NCBI RefSeq assembly: GCF_001305515.1
Contig: NZ_LJYW01000001.1
Span: 544,307-608,306, forward strand
Origin: Prosthecodimorpha hirschii
Lineage (GTDB): Bacteria; Pseudomonadota; Alphaproteobacteria; Rhizobiales; Ancalomicrobiaceae
DNA length: 64,000 bases
Direction: 5' to 3'
The position numbers and the translations under genes are program-made. Each line of letters starts with the position of its first letter. The first letter of the stretch is position 1. Positions 17,248-27,013 of this stretch are shown here, one piece after another. The notes under the pieces were generated by a model. The model was not told the origin of the DNA. It saw nothing but the letters and a program-made list of their open reading frames with translations, and made no database searches.

Positions 17248-18366
17248 ATGAAGATCACCGCCGTCGATCCCTTCATCATGCATCTGCCGCTGACGGCGTC
17301 CTCGATCGCGGATTCGACCCATTCCATCACCCATTGGGGCGTCGTCGGAACGCGAATCCGCAGCGAGGACGGGTTGGAAGGCTGGGGCTTCACCGGCACC
17401 CATGCCCATCTCGCCTCCGACCGGCTGATCACCGCCTGCATCCGCGACTGCTACGCCCCGCTGCTCCTCGGCGAGGACGCACGCGACCATCGCCGGCTCT
17501 GGAAGAAACTCGCCCGCAACCCGGCAACCCAATGGGTCGGCCGCGCCGGCATCACCCATCTGGCGGTGGCGGCGGTCGACATCGCGCTCTGGGATCTGGC
17601 CGCGAAACGCGCCGACCTGCCGCTCTGGCGCCATCTCGGCGGGGCGACGCGCGAGCATCTCGACGCCTACAACACCGATATCGGCTGGCTCTCCTTCGGC
17701 GACGACCTCTTGGTCGATCTCTGCCGCAAGGCCGTCGAGGACGAGGGTTTCCGGCGCATCAAGGTCAAGGTCGGCCACGACAATCCGATGCGCGACGTGC
17801 GCCGGCTGGAAGCCGTGCGCCGCGCCATCGGCCCCGACGTAACCATGGCCATCGACGGCAACGGCAAATGGGACCTGCCGACCGCCCTGCGCTTCGCCCG
17901 CGCCGCCGAACCGCTCGATATCCTGTGGTTCGAGGAACCGCTCTGGTACGACGACGTGGCCTCGCATGCCGCGCTCGCCCGGTCCAGCCGCATCCCCGTC
18001 GCGCTCGGCGAGCAGCTCTATACGCTCGACGCCTTCCGCAGCTTCCTCGATGCCGGGGCGGTGCATTTCGTCCAGCCCGACGTGACCCGGCTCGGCGGCA
18101 TCACCGAATATATCGAGGTCGCCGACCTCGCCCTTGCCCACCGCCTGCCGGTCGCCCCGCATGCCGGCGAGATGAGCCAAGTCCACGTCCATCTGAGCTT
18201 CTGGCACCCGGCCTCCTCGATCCTGGAATACATCCCCTGGATCAAGGACCATTTCGCCGAACCGATCCGGGTCGAGGACGGCCGCTACGTCCGCCCCGAA
18301 CAGCCCGGCGCCGGCACCACCCCCCTCGCCGCCAGCCTGGAAGCGCACGGCCAGAGCCTGGGTTGA
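17248..18366 (+). CDS. Enolase-superfamily enzyme, mandelate racemase type
   Basis: This 372-residue protein has a capping domain followed by a TIM-like barrel. Metal and acid/base residues can be placed: Lys pair IKVKVG, Asp in MAIDGNGKW, Glu in WFEEPLW, Glu in ALGEQLY, Asp in [10 protein letters not shown] and His in APHAGEM. The last two match the Asp-His dyad of the mandelate racemase subgroup. Likely chemistry is abstraction of a proton alpha to a carboxylate, as in sugar-acid dehydratases or racemases. The substrate is not readable. It is divergent from, and probably regulated by, the GntR protein at 16465. Confidence 0.88.
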   Translation: MKITAVDPFIMHLPLTASSIADSTHSITHWGVVGTRIRSEDGLEGWGFTGTHAHLASDRLITACIRDCYAPLLLGEDARDHRRLWKKLARNPATQWVGRAGITHLAVAAVDIALWDLAAKRADLPLWRHLGGATREHLDAYNTDIGWLSFGDDLLVDLCRKAVEDEGFRRIKVKVGHDNPMRDVRRLEAVRRAIGPDVTMAIDGNGKWDLPTALRFARAAEPLDILWFEEPLWYDDVASHAALARSSRIPVALGEQLYTLDAFRSFLDAGAVHFVQPDVTRLGGITEYIEVADLALAHRLPVAPHAGEMSQVHVHLSFWHPASSILEYIPWIKDHFAEPIRVEDGRYVRPEQPGAGTTPLAASLEAHGQSLG

Positions 18367-18411
18367 TCCCGCAGGCGCCCTCGGGGCTCGCCCGCCCCTC
18401 GCCCCCCGCCC

Positions 18412-19640
18412 AAACCGCAATCCCGGACAAGGCCCGAAGGGCCGCCGATCCGGGACCCACTCGCATCGCAGCCGCATCAAGATCACGCGTGACTTCGGGG
18501 CGTCGCGGCAAGCCGCAGTGAGAGTAAGCCCCGTCTCTCCGCTGCCGCTCCGGCCGGGGATCCGTCGAGGGATCTGGGATCCGTCGAGAGATTCGAGGAT
18601 CCGTCGAGAAATTCGAAACCAACCAGCGGCTTCCCGCTCCGCACGTCCAGCCCCTCGCCGCTCCCCCAAACCGCAATCCCGGACAAGGCCCGCAGGGCCG
18701 CCGATCCGGGACCTACTCGCATTGCAACCGCATCAAGATCGCGCGTGACTTCGGGGCTTCGCGGCAAGTTGCGGTGAGAGTAGGCCCCGGCTCTCCGCTG
18801 CCGCTCCGGCCGGGGATCCGTCGAGAGATCAGGGATCCGTCGAGAGATCCGAAACCATCCAGCGGCTTCCCGCTCCGCACCGTCCCGCCCCTCGCCGCCC
18901 CCCAAAACCGCAATCCCGGACAAGGCCCGAAGGGCCGCCGATCCGGGACCCACTCGCATCGCAGCCGCGTCAAGATCACGCGCGGATGCGGGGCATCGCG
19001 GCAAGCCGCCATGGGAGTAGGCCCCGGCTCTCCGCTGACGCTCCGGCCGGGGATCCGTTGAGAGATCCGGGGATCCGACGAGAGATCCCGGGATCCGTTG
19101 AGAGATTCGGACCCATCCGGCGGCTTTCCCGCGCCGGGCCATCCAGCCCCTCCCCATCCCCCAAACCGCAATCCCGGACAAGGCCCGCAGGGCCGCCGAT
19201 CCGGGACCTACTCCCGTCGCAGCCGCGTCAAGATCACGCGCGGATGCTGGGCGTCGCGGCGAGCCGCCATGGGAGTAGGCCCCGGCTCTCCGCTGTCGCT
19301 ACGGCCGGGGATCCGTTGAGAGATCAGGGATCCGTCGAGAGATTCGAGAATCCGTCGAGAGATTCGAAACCAACCAGCGGCTTCCCGCTCCGCACCGCCC
19401 AGCCCCGCGGCGCCATCCCCTCAAACCGCAATCCCGGACAAGGCCCGAAGGGCCGCCGATCCGGGACCTACTCGCATCGCAGCCGCGTCAAGATCACGAG
19501 TGAACTGGGGCATCGCGGCAAGTCGCCGAGAGAGTAGGCCCCGGCTCTCCGCTGACGCTTCGGCCGGGGATCCGTTGGGAGATTGGAAACTATCCGGCGA
19601 TACCCCGTCCCTCTCCATCCCCCAAAGTCGCAATCCTGAC
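18412..19640. repeat. Tandem array of five ~240-260 bp repeats with palindromic core
   Basis: Five long units start at 18412, 18668, 18905, 19163 and 19423, with a degraded sixth start at 19624. Each unit opens with AAACCGCAATCCCGGACAAG. A nested palindrome follows: TCCCGGA pairs with TCCGGGA, and inside it GGCCC pairs with GGGCC. Then come a conserved middle (CGTCAAGATCACGCG and CCCCGGCTCTCCGCTG) and two or three copies of a short motif, GGGATCCGTCGAGAGAT. Differences in copy number of that motif help explain the unequal unit lengths. Long open frames on the minus strand are a by-product of the repetition, with no family match or ribosome site. The array fills the gap between a plus-strand and a minus-strand gene. 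Confidence 0.93.
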
Positions 19641-19644
19641 GCCC

Positions 19645-21186
19645 TCAGTCCAGGCGGCGGCGGAGGCCGACGTCGCGGGCGTGGGCGCGGCGGACCATGG
19701 CGCGGTAGTAGGGGTCCAGTCGGGCGCCGGCCTCGCGGGCGGCGGCCATGCCGGGGGCGGCTTCGGCCATGATGGCGCGGGCTTCCCGGCGCAGCGCGAC
19801 CTCGTCGACCGTCGTCACCTTTCCGTCGCGCACCACCCAGCGGCCGGCGACCATGACGTGGCGCACCGAGGAGCCGGTCTCGCAATAGACGAGCTGGCGT
19901 TCGATATCGTTGAGCGGCGTGAAGGCGAAGGTGTCGAGATCGACCACCGCGAGGTCGGCGAGCGCACCGGGTGCGAGCCGGCCGATCCGGCCTTCGAGGC
20001 CGAGTGCGCGGGCGCCGCCGTGCCACATGGTATCGAGAATTTCCGGCGCGGCCGGCCAGGTGGCGGGATCGGCATCGGCGAGCGTGTGGACCAGCCCCAT
20101 GCCCTTGATGGCGCCCCAGAGATTGGCGCTGTCGTCGGCGATCAGTTCGTCGGTGCCGAGGCAGACCTGGATGCCGGCGTTGCGCCAGGCCCGGAACGGC
20201 GCGATGCCGCTGCCGAGGCGCAGGTTGCAGACCGGATTGTGGGCGACGGTGACGCCGGTCTCGGCCAGGATGCGCATGTCGTCGTCGTCGACCCAGATGG
20301 CGTGGATCACCACGGTGTCGGGCGACAGCGCGCCGTTGTCATGGGCGTAGCGGACCAGCGAGCGGCCGTATTTCTCATCGCCCAGCACGCGCTGCAGCTT
20401 GGTCTCCAGGATGTGGATGTTGAACGGCAGGTGCCGCTCGCGGCTGAGCCGCGACAAGGCTTCCAGATAGGGCACCGTCACGCGCTGCGGCGCCGAACAG
20501 GACAGGGCGGCGGACAGGCGGCCGTCGGCGGCGCCGTCCCAGGTGTCGATCAGATGGCGGTAGAGTTCGATCAGTTCCTCCCCGCTCTGGCGCGGCGCGG
20601 CATCCATGGCGGCGCGCATCTCGGGCGGCAGCAGGTCGGCGAGGAACGGGAACTTGTCGTATTCGACCACGTTCGGTTGGTCGATAGCGACGCGGGCGCG
20701 CATGCCGGATTCGCGATAGGCCGCCATGATGCCGTCGACGCTGTCGCGCGTGGCGATCGGGACATGGAAGGCATCGTCCATCACCGAGGTGATGCCGAGC
20801 TTCAGCATTTCGAGCGCGCCGAGCAGCGTGCGGACATGGGCGAGCCGGCCGGAATCGGCGCCTTGCGCCAGCGGTGGCACCTCGTAGAGCATGAACAGTT
20901 CGAGCGGCAGGCCGTCGAGCATGCCCTTCATAAAATTGCCGGGCGAATGGAAATGCGCGTTGATCAGCCCCGGCATGACCAGGTGGCCGGCCGCCTCGAC
21001 GATCGCGCATCCGGCCGGCGCCTGAAGCGCCGTCCCGATCGCCGCAATCCGGTCGCCGGACACCAGAAGATCGGCCGTCTCGCGCCGGCGCCCCTGCCCC
21101 GTCTCGACGAGGATCTCCCCACCGCGGATCAGGATATCGGTCGGAGCGGCGGCGCGGCCGCCCGCATTTTGTGCGGTGGGGGACAT
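19645..21186 (-). CDS. Metal-dependent amidohydrolase, AtzA/TrzN/cytosine-deaminase-like
   Basis: This 513-residue amidohydrolase has the N-terminal beta-sandwich strands, the metal motif NAHFHSPGN (HxH), His in NIHILETK, His in VVIHAIWV, and Asp in CLGTDELIADDS. It closes with the typical GRLAPGALADLAVVDLDT. These enzymes deaminate or dechlorinate N-heterocycles and related compounds with one metal ion. The stop codon lies just past the repeat array, and the start faces the ABC transporter gene at 21592. A role in using nitrogen heterocycles fits the neighbours but is inference. Confidence 0.88.
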   Translation of the reverse strand: MSPTAQNAGGRAAAPTDILIRGGEILVETGQGRRRETADLLVSGDRIAAIGTALQAPAGCAIVEAAGHLVMPGLINAHFHSPGNFMKGMLDGLPLELFMLYEVPPLAQGADSGRLAHVRTLLGALEMLKLGITSVMDDAFHVPIATRDSVDGIMAAYRESGMRARVAIDQPNVVEYDKFPFLADLLPPEMRAAMDAAPRQSGEELIELYRHLIDTWDGAADGRLSAALSCSAPQRVTVPYLEALSRLSRERHLPFNIHILETKLQRVLGDEKYGRSLVRYAHDNGALSPDTVVIHAIWVDDDDMRILAETGVTVAHNPVCNLRLGSGIAPFRAWRNAGIQVCLGTDELIADDSANLWGAIKGMGLVHTLADADPATWPAAPEILDTMWHGGARALGLEGRIGRLAPGALADLAVVDLDTFAFTPLNDIERQLVYCETGSSVRHVMVAGRWVVRDGKVTTVDEVALRREARAIMAEAAPGMAAAREAGARLDPYYRAMVRRAHARDVGLRRRLD

Positions 21187-21591
21187 GGTTCGGACCGGGA
21201 TTGGGGGCGCAGCCGGAGCGAAAACCGCCCGCTTGCGCTTGATGTTGGAGAAGCCGCGCGAACTTGCCGACGATGACGCTTCGGATCAAGGCATTCCGCA
21301 CCCGGCCGGTGCCTCACATTTGGGCAGCCATCCGGGTTGCCAATCGTATGTTATATCGTAACATTCGGCATCGTTAGCATTCGTGCGGCCCTCTCGGCCG
21401 GCGCCGCATTGGCATGGCGCTTGCTCATAGGGGGTCAGCGCAGAGCGTCAGGCTCTTTCGGGTTGGCGTGCCCATCGTCGGGATCCCGTGCAGGGATCGT
21501 GGGGCGCTGCGCGTGCCTCTCGATCCGCCGGCTCAACGGTGGTTCGAGCCAGGACGGGGTCCAGTTCGGTTCCAAAGAACCGGAGGGGACC
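21187..21591. other. Divergent intergenic region upstream of the NMT1-type ABC operon
   Basis: This 405-base gap separates the amidohydrolase start from the binding-protein start. It holds the palindrome annotated at 21348-21364 and otherwise no credible gene. The binding-protein ATG at 21592 has CGGAGGGGA as its ribosome site. Confidence 0.6.
21348..21364. promoter_or_regulatory. Palindromic operator candidate ATGTTA-N5-TAACAT
   Basis: Perfect 6-base arms separated by five bases lie in an AT-rich patch of an otherwise GC-rich gap, about 230 bases before the ABC binding-protein gene and 160 before the amidohydrolase start. The size fits a dimeric repressor. No regulator gene is adjacent, so the factor is unknown. 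Confidence 0.45.
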
Positions 21592-22644
21592 ATGTGCGAT
21601 CGTGATGGCACTTTTTATCGGAATTTCTCCCGGCGCGGCTTCCTGAAGTCGACCGCCGCGGGCGCTGCGACCGTGGCGCTGCCCGCGTCGCTCGCCTCCA
21701 TGCTGATGCCGCAGCCCGCCTTTGCCGCCACCACCGTCAAGGCGACGCATGGGTCCGGCTTCTGCAATATGGGCATCTTCCTCGCCAAGGAGCGCGGTCT
21801 GACCAAGGCCGACGGCGTCGACCTCGAATTCGTCGTCACCCCGTCGAATACCGAGATCACCACCATGTTCGGCGCGGGTCTCGTCGACATCTCGATGATC
21901 CCCTATTCAAACTTCATGACGCTCTACGATGCCGGCGCGCCGGTGAAGATCGTCGCCGGCGGCGGCGTGCAGGGCTGCATCATCGTTGCCAAGGAGGGCA
22001 TCAAGTCCGCGGCCGACCTGAAGGGCAAGACCTTCGGCACCTTCCAGGCCGACACGCTTGAAGTCCTGCCCTACGACTACCTGAAGAAGGCCGGCCTGTC
22101 CTTCAAGGACGTGCAGATCAAGTATCTCGACACCTCGCCGGAACTGGCCCAGGCCTTCATCGCCGGCGCGATCGACGCGATCTGCCACATCGAGCCCTAC
22201 GCCACCCAGTGCGTCATCGGCCGCAAGGGCGCGACCGTGCTGTCCGACGGCACCGATCTCTACGGCAAGGGCTATTCGGACTGCGTGCTCGCCGTCCGCA
22301 CCCCGCTGATCGAGAAGAACCCGGCCGCCGTCAAGGCGGTCATCAAGGCGCTGATGGTCGCCCAGTCCCAGGCCGAGTCCGACAAGACCGCGGCCCTCAA
22401 GGACACGGTCGGCAAATACTACAAGACCTCCATGGAAGCCGCCATGGACGCTTCGACCAAGCAGCCGATCGTGGTCGACCAGCGCAACCAGACCCAGTTC
22501 ATCATCGATCGCGGTCTTTCGATGCAGGAACTCGGCTACGTCAAGAAGTCCCCCGACAAGGGCGCTTTCGACTGGTCGCTGCTCGAGGCCGTCATCGCCG
22601 AGAACAAGCCGCTCTACGACGGCCTGAAGCTGAAGTCCGCCTGA
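21592..22644 (+). CDS. ABC transporter substrate-binding protein, NMT1/TauA-like
   Basis: This 350-residue periplasmic protein has an N-terminal twin-arginine signal: SRRGFLKS, then an alanine-rich hydrophobic stretch ending QPAFAA. The mature part looks like the NMT1/ThiY/SsuA-TauA binding-protein family: NMGIFLAKERGL at the start, then VVTPSNTEITTMFGAG, SAADLKGKTFGTF and GAIDAICHIEPYA. Ligands in this family include pyrimidines, nitrate, taurine and sulfonates. The permease and ATPase follow directly. The neighbouring nitrilase and amidohydrolases suggest an organic nitrogen ligand, by inference. Confidence 0.88.
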   Translation: MCDRDGTFYRNFSRRGFLKSTAAGAATVALPASLASMLMPQPAFAATTVKATHGSGFCNMGIFLAKERGLTKADGVDLEFVVTPSNTEITTMFGAGLVDISMIPYSNFMTLYDAGAPVKIVAGGGVQGCIIVAKEGIKSAADLKGKTFGTFQADTLEVLPYDYLKKAGLSFKDVQIKYLDTSPELAQAFIAGAIDAICHIEPYATQCVIGRKGATVLSDGTDLYGKGYSDCVLAVRTPLIEKNPAAVKAVIKALMVAQSQAESDKTAALKDTVGKYYKTSMEAAMDASTKQPIVVDQRNQTQFIIDRGLSMQELGYVKKSPDKGAFDWSLLEAVIAENKPLYDGLKLKSA

Positions 22645-22646
22645 TC

Positions 22647-22674
22647 GGGGCGGCCGCTCCCGCAGGCGGCCCCC
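22647..22674 (+). terminator. Attenuator-like hairpin after the binding-protein gene
   Basis: GGGGC pairs with GCCCC, with further interrupted GC pairing inside. The hairpin starts three bases after the stop and is followed by a pyrimidine-rich run (CTCCTCTCTCC). Hairpins here often make the binding protein more abundant than the permease. It lacks a clean T-tract. Confidence 0.4.
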
Positions 22675-22826
22675 TCCTCTCTCCGCGCGACCGCGCCGAA
22701 CGGCCTGATCGCCCGGACCCGAATGGACGGCAATGCGGCACCCGCCGGGGTTCCCGTTCCGGCAGGGTGCCGCATCCCCGCGCCCCTCTCCGCAGTCCTC
22801 TCCGTTCGAAAACGCGACGAGTAGCC

Positions 22827-23747
22827 ATGACCATGAGCGCACAATCGGTTCCTTCCGGCAGCCCACTCGGAGGCTCGCTCGGCGGCGGCAAGCTTCCCGT
22901 CCGGAGCTTTCCGTCGCCGGCCGCGAAGAGACGGCTCACGTCGCTGTTCTGGGGGCTGGTCTCGGTCGGCCTGTTCGCCGCGATCTGGGAATTGCTCTGG
23001 TATGTCGAAGTCGCCAATCCGCTCCTGCTGCCGCCGCCGCACATGTTCCTGCAGGACATTCCCGGCACGCTGAAATTCTTCGACCGCTCCAACAAGGTCG
23101 GCCACATGGCGACCGGCGGCGGCGCGACCGCCCTGATGGCCACCGCCGGCTGGACCATGTTCCGCGTCTTCACCGGTCTGGCGCTCGGTCTGGTGCTCGG
23201 CACGGCCGTCGGCGCGCTCATCCACTACATCAAAACCTTCCGCAATCTGGCTCTCGGAACGGTGCTTCTGCTGGCGCCGATCTCCCCGGTCGCCTGGCTG
23301 CCGGTCGCCATCTTCGTGTTCGGCATCGGCGACGTGCCGGCCATCTTCCTGGTCTTCATCACGGTCTTCTTCGCGATCGTCCTGTCGACCGGCGCCCAGA
23401 TCGCCAGCGTGCCGAAGAACTATCTGCATGTCGCCCGCATCATGGGGGCGACCGAGCGGCAGACCTTCTGGCGGGTGATCCTGCCCGCCATTCTGCCGAG
23501 CCTGTTCATGACCGTGCGCCTCAACCTGCTCGGCGCCTGGATGGTCGTTCTGGTCGCCGAGACGGTCGGCGTCGGCTCCGGGCTCGGCCAGATCACCAAC
23601 ATGGCGAGGGCGACCTTCAACGCCAAGCTCGTCTTCTTCAACATGGCGATCATCGGAGCGCTGGGTTTCCTCAGCGACTGGGCCCTGCGCGAATTCCAGC
23701 GCAAGACGCTCTGGTGGGTCGCCCCCGGCGAGGGAGCCTCCCGATGA
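22827..23747 (+). CDS. ABC transporter permease, SsuC/TauC-like
   Basis: This 306-residue inner-membrane protein has about six hydrophobic segments after a polar N-terminus rich in Gly and Ser. The EAA-type loop reads ARIMGATERQTFWRVILPA, which docks the ATPase. SsuC/TauC/ThiX-type permeases have this layout. A second ATG lies two codons further in; the ribosome site is weak for both. The stop overlaps the ATPase start as ATGA. Confidence 0.88.
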   Translation: MTMSAQSVPSGSPLGGSLGGGKLPVRSFPSPAAKRRLTSLFWGLVSVGLFAAIWELLWYVEVANPLLLPPPHMFLQDIPGTLKFFDRSNKVGHMATGGGATALMATAGWTMFRVFTGLALGLVLGTAVGALIHYIKTFRNLALGTVLLLAPISPVAWLPVAIFVFGIGDVPAIFLVFITVFFAIVLSTGAQIASVPKNYLHVARIMGATERQTFWRVILPAILPSLFMTVRLNLLGAWMVVLVAETVGVGSGLGQITNMARATFNAKLVFFNMAIIGALGFLSDWALREFQRKTLWWVAPGEGASR

Positions 23748-24547
23748 ACCGCCCCATCTCCGCCCGCCCCTCCGTGTCGATCAAGGCCGTCGACAAGATC
23801 TGGACGCCCGAGGGACGGACCCCGGTCGAGGCCCTGCGCGGCCTGGAATTCGACGTGGCGCCGGGCGAGTTCGTCGTCCTGCTCGGCCCGTCGGGCTGCG
23901 GCAAGTCCACGCTGCTCTACATGATCGCCGGCCTCGAAGGGGTCAGCGGCGGCTCGATCGTCTGCGACGGCCTGCCGGTGACCGAGCCTTCGGCGGAGCG
24001 CGGCCTGATCTTCCAGGAGGCCTCACTGTTTCCCTGGCTGACCATCGCCGACAACGTCGCCTTCGGCCTGTCGATCCAGGGCGTGCTGCCGGTGCGCCGG
24101 CGCGAGATCGCCATCGAGATGCTGAAGCGCGTCGGCCTCGGCGATATGCTCGACAAGAAGCCGGACGAACTGTCCGGCGGCATGCGCCAGCGCGCCGCCT
24201 GCGCCCGGGCGCTGGCCATGAAGCCGAAGGTCCTGATGATGGACGAGCCCTTCGCGGCGCTCGACGTGCAGACGCGCTCGCGCATGCAGGACTTCCTCCT
24301 GCAGATCTGGCGCGACAGCGGCGCCTCGATCCTGCTCGTCACCCATTCGATCGACGAGGCCATCGCGCTCGCCGACCGGGTGGTGGTGTTCACCGCCCGA
24401 CCCGGCCGCGTGAAGACCATCGTGCCGATCGACCTGCCCCGCCCGCGGCCGACCCGCGACCCGCGCTACCACGAGTATCGCGACATGTTCACCGAGCTTC
24501 TCGCCGCCGAGGTCGATCGGGCCTTCGCCGAACAGGAAGCGGCCTGA
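23744..24547 (+). CDS. ABC transporter ATP-binding protein, SsuB/TauB-like
   Basis: This 267-residue ATPase shows Walker A GPSGCGKST, Q-loop FQEASLFPW, signature LSGGMRQR, Walker B VLMMDEPFAALD and the switch His in VTHSIDEA. Its length and the motif LFPWLTIADNV fit the nitrate/sulfonate/taurine importer group. It is coupled to the permease by a 4-base overlap and followed after nine bases by a nitrilase-family gene. Confidence 0.92.
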   Translation: MNRPISARPSVSIKAVDKIWTPEGRTPVEALRGLEFDVAPGEFVVLLGPSGCGKSTLLYMIAGLEGVSGGSIVCDGLPVTEPSAERGLIFQEASLFPWLTIADNVAFGLSIQGVLPVRRREIAIEMLKRVGLGDMLDKKPDELSGGMRQRAACARALAMKPKVLMMDEPFAALDVQTRSRMQDFLLQIWRDSGASILLVTHSIDEAIALADRVVVFTARPGRVKTIVPIDLPRPRPTRDPRYHEYRDMFTELLAAEVDRAFAEQEAA

Positions 24548-24556
24548 GGCCATCCG

Positions 24557-25468
24557 ATGGGCACGCCTTTCAGACTAGGCGCGGTCGGGACCGGCCCCGC
24601 CGACGGGAATCCTGCGTCCGCGCGCCATCAGGCCGAGGCCGGCATCCGGCAGGCGGCGGCCGCGGGCGCCCACCTCGTCCTGCTGCCGGAGCTCTTTGCC
24701 TGGCCCTATACGGCTGCGGAAGATCCGGCCCGCTTCCCGCTCGCCGGCGAAGCGATCGACGGCCCGACCGCCCGCTGGGCCTCCGATCTCGCCCGCGACC
24801 TCGGCGTCGCCATCCTGTACGGCGCGCCGCTGGCCGGGGCGGCCGGGGCGCCGCCGTTCAACGCCGCCCTGCTGGCCCGGGCCGACGGCCGCATCGAGAT
24901 CGCCGCCACCAAGATCCACCTGCCGCCGCCGGGCGACGGCGACGCCTTCGGCGAGGCCGATCATTTCACGCCCGGCGCCGCCACGGTCCGGGTGCTGGAA
25001 ATCGGCCCGATCCGCGTCGCCCCGCTGATCTGCTACGACCGGCGCTTCCCGGAATGCTGGCGCGCCGCCGCGGCCGGGGGCGCCGACTGCGTCGCCGTGC
25101 TGGTCGCCGGACCGGCGCCGGCCGATCCGGCCCCGCTCTATCTCGGCGAACTGGCGACGCACGCTCGCGCCAACGCCGTCTATGCGCTGGCCGCCGCGCG
25201 CTTCGGCGCCGAGACCGTGACCGGCCGAGCCGTCCTGCATGACGGCGCGACCGCCGCGATCTCGCCGAACGGCGCCGTCCTGGCCGTCGCCGACGGGCCC
25301 CCGTCCCCACAGGGCTCGTCCGCGCCGGACGGCCGGCCGGGTCCCATTGTCCTGATCGACATCGATCCCGCCGCGCTCGCCGCCGCCCGGGCCGCGAACC
25401 CGACCGCGGCGCGCCTGCGCCTTCCGCTCAAGAACGCCCCCCAAGGAGAAAAGCCATGGCAGAACTGA
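24557..25468 (+). CDS. Carbon-nitrogen hydrolase (nitrilase superfamily)
   Basis: This 303-residue protein has the nitrilase Glu-Lys-Cys triad in order: Glu in LLPELFAWP, Lys in ATKIHLPPPGD and Cys in LICYDRRFPE. The fold's usual closing segments are present, with an Ala-rich tail. Such enzymes hydrolyse nitriles, amides or N-carbamoyl compounds. It lies nine bases after the ABC ATPase and its last 13 bases overlap the next amidohydrolase gene, so it is probably co-transcribed with both. The imported compound may be its substrate or the precursor of it. Confidence 0.87.
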   Translation: MGTPFRLGAVGTGPADGNPASARHQAEAGIRQAAAAGAHLVLLPELFAWPYTAAEDPARFPLAGEAIDGPTARWASDLARDLGVAILYGAPLAGAAGAPPFNAALLARADGRIEIAATKIHLPPPGDGDAFGEADHFTPGAATVRVLEIGPIRVAPLICYDRRFPECWRAAAAGGADCVAVLVAGPAPADPAPLYLGELATHARANAVYALAAARFGAETVTGRAVLHDGATAAISPNGAVLAVADGPPSPQGSSAPDGRPGPIVLIDIDPAALAAARAANPTAARLRLPLKNAPQGEKPWQN

Positions 25469-26994
25469 TCGTCCAGGCCCGCACGCTGATCACCGGCGCT
25501 GCGGACCGCCACAACCCGGTCGTCATCGACAAGGGCGCGGTCCTGTCCCGCGACGGCGTCGTGGTGGCGACCGGCACGCTCGACGAGATGGTCGCGCTGG
25601 CGCCGACCGCGCCGGTCAAGACCTATCCGAAGCACGCCATGCTGCCGGGCTTCGTCAACGCCCACCACCATGTCGGCATCACGCCGCTGCAGCACGGCTC
25701 GCCGGACCATCCGCTGGAACTGTGGTTCGCCAGCCGCATCCCGGCGCGCCGGCTCGACCTCTATCTCGACACGCTCTATTCGGCCTTCGAGATGATCGCC
25801 TCCGGCATCACCACCGTGCAGCATATCCAGGGCTGGATGCAGGGCGGCTACGACGCCATCCACGGCGCGGCCACCAAGGTGCTGAACGGCTACCGCAACA
25901 TCGGCATGCGCGCCTCCTACTGCTACGCCGTGCGCGAGCAGAACCGCCTCGTCTACGAGGCCGACGAGGATTTCTGCGCCCGCCTGCCGAAGGATCTCGC
26001 CGACCGTCTGCTGCCCTATCTGAAGTCCCAGGCCATGCCCTTCTCGGACTTCATGCGCCTGTTCGACCAGTTGCACGCCGAGAACCAGGGCCAGCGCCTG
26101 ACCCGCATCCAGCTGGCGCCGGCCAACCTGCATTGGGTCTCCGACGACGGCCTGCTCGCCCTGCAGGAGAAGTCCCGCTCGGCCAACGTGCCGATGCACA
26201 TGCATCTGCTCGAGACCGCGCTGCAGAAGGAATATGCCTATCGCCGCACCGGCAAGACCGCCATGCGCCATCTCTACGATCTCGGCCTGCTCGGCCCGCA
26301 CATGACGCTCGGCCACGGCGTCTGGCTGAATGCCGAGGATATCGACATCGCGGCCGATACCGGCACCTGCATCTGCCACAACTGCTCGTCCAACTTCCGC
26401 CTGCGCTCGGGCCTCGCCCCGCTCAATGTCTGGGAGAAGAAGGGCATCAATGTCGGCATGGGTCTCGACGAGGCCGGCATCAACGAAGACCGCGACATGC
26501 TGCAGGAGCTGAAGCTGGCGCTGCGCGTCCACCGCACCCCCGGCATGGACGACGACGTGCCGACGCCGACGCAAATCTTCCGCATGGCGAGCGAGGGCGG
26601 CGCCAAGACGACCGCCTTCGGCAGCGAGATCGGCCGGCTCGATCCGGGCCGCCATTTCGACGCCGTGCTGATCGACATCGATGCCGCCTTCTATCCCTAC
26701 CAGGATACCGACATCCCGTTGCTCGACGCCCTGGTGCAGCGCGCCCATGCCCGCCACGTCTCGGCGGTCTATGTCGACGGCGAGGTGGTCTATGCAGACG
26801 GCCGCTTCACCAAGATCGACCGCGACGCGGTGCTGAAGGAGATCCACGACATCCTGGCCCAGCCGCGGACCGAGGACGAGATCGCCCGCCGTCAGCTCGG
26901 CTTCGACGTGTTCCCGCATGTGAAGAAGTTCTACGAGGGCTATATCCGCGACGAGCCGCGCAAGCCCTTCTACGAGGCCTCCTCGTCGGTCTGA
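25456..26994 (+). CDS. Metal-dependent amidohydrolase
   Basis: This 512-residue protein has the metal motif NAHHHVGIT, His in MHMHLLETA, His in LGHGVWL, and Asp in GMGLDEAGIN, as in subtype III amidohydrolases (AtzA, TrzN, cytosine deaminase and relatives). The C-terminus closes with GRLDPGRHFDAVLIDID. It is the second such enzyme near this transporter but differs clearly from the one at 19645. AGGAGAAA serves as ribosome site inside the end of the nitrilase gene. Deamination or dehalogenation of an imported heterocycle is plausible. Confidence 0.88.
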   Translation: MAELIVQARTLITGAADRHNPVVIDKGAVLSRDGVVVATGTLDEMVALAPTAPVKTYPKHAMLPGFVNAHHHVGITPLQHGSPDHPLELWFASRIPARRLDLYLDTLYSAFEMIASGITTVQHIQGWMQGGYDAIHGAATKVLNGYRNIGMRASYCYAVREQNRLVYEADEDFCARLPKDLADRLLPYLKSQAMPFSDFMRLFDQLHAENQGQRLTRIQLAPANLHWVSDDGLLALQEKSRSANVPMHMHLLETALQKEYAYRRTGKTAMRHLYDLGLLGPHMTLGHGVWLNAEDIDIAADTGTCICHNCSSNFRLRSGLAPLNVWEKKGINVGMGLDEAGINEDRDMLQELKLALRVHRTPGMDDDVPTPTQIFRMASEGGAKTTAFGSEIGRLDPGRHFDAVLIDIDAAFYPYQDTDIPLLDALVQRAHARHVSAVYVDGEVVYADGRFTKIDRDAVLKEIHDILAQPRTEDEIARRQLGFDVFPHVKKFYEGYIRDEPRKPFYEASSSV

Positions 26995-27013
26995 TCCGAG
27001 GGCCGGAAAGAAG

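Noticed and set aside
18483-19181. A 232-codon minus-strand open frame inside the repeat array, and several others there
   Set aside because: They repeat the same peptide with every DNA repeat, have no ribosome site and match no family; they are by-products of the repeat.
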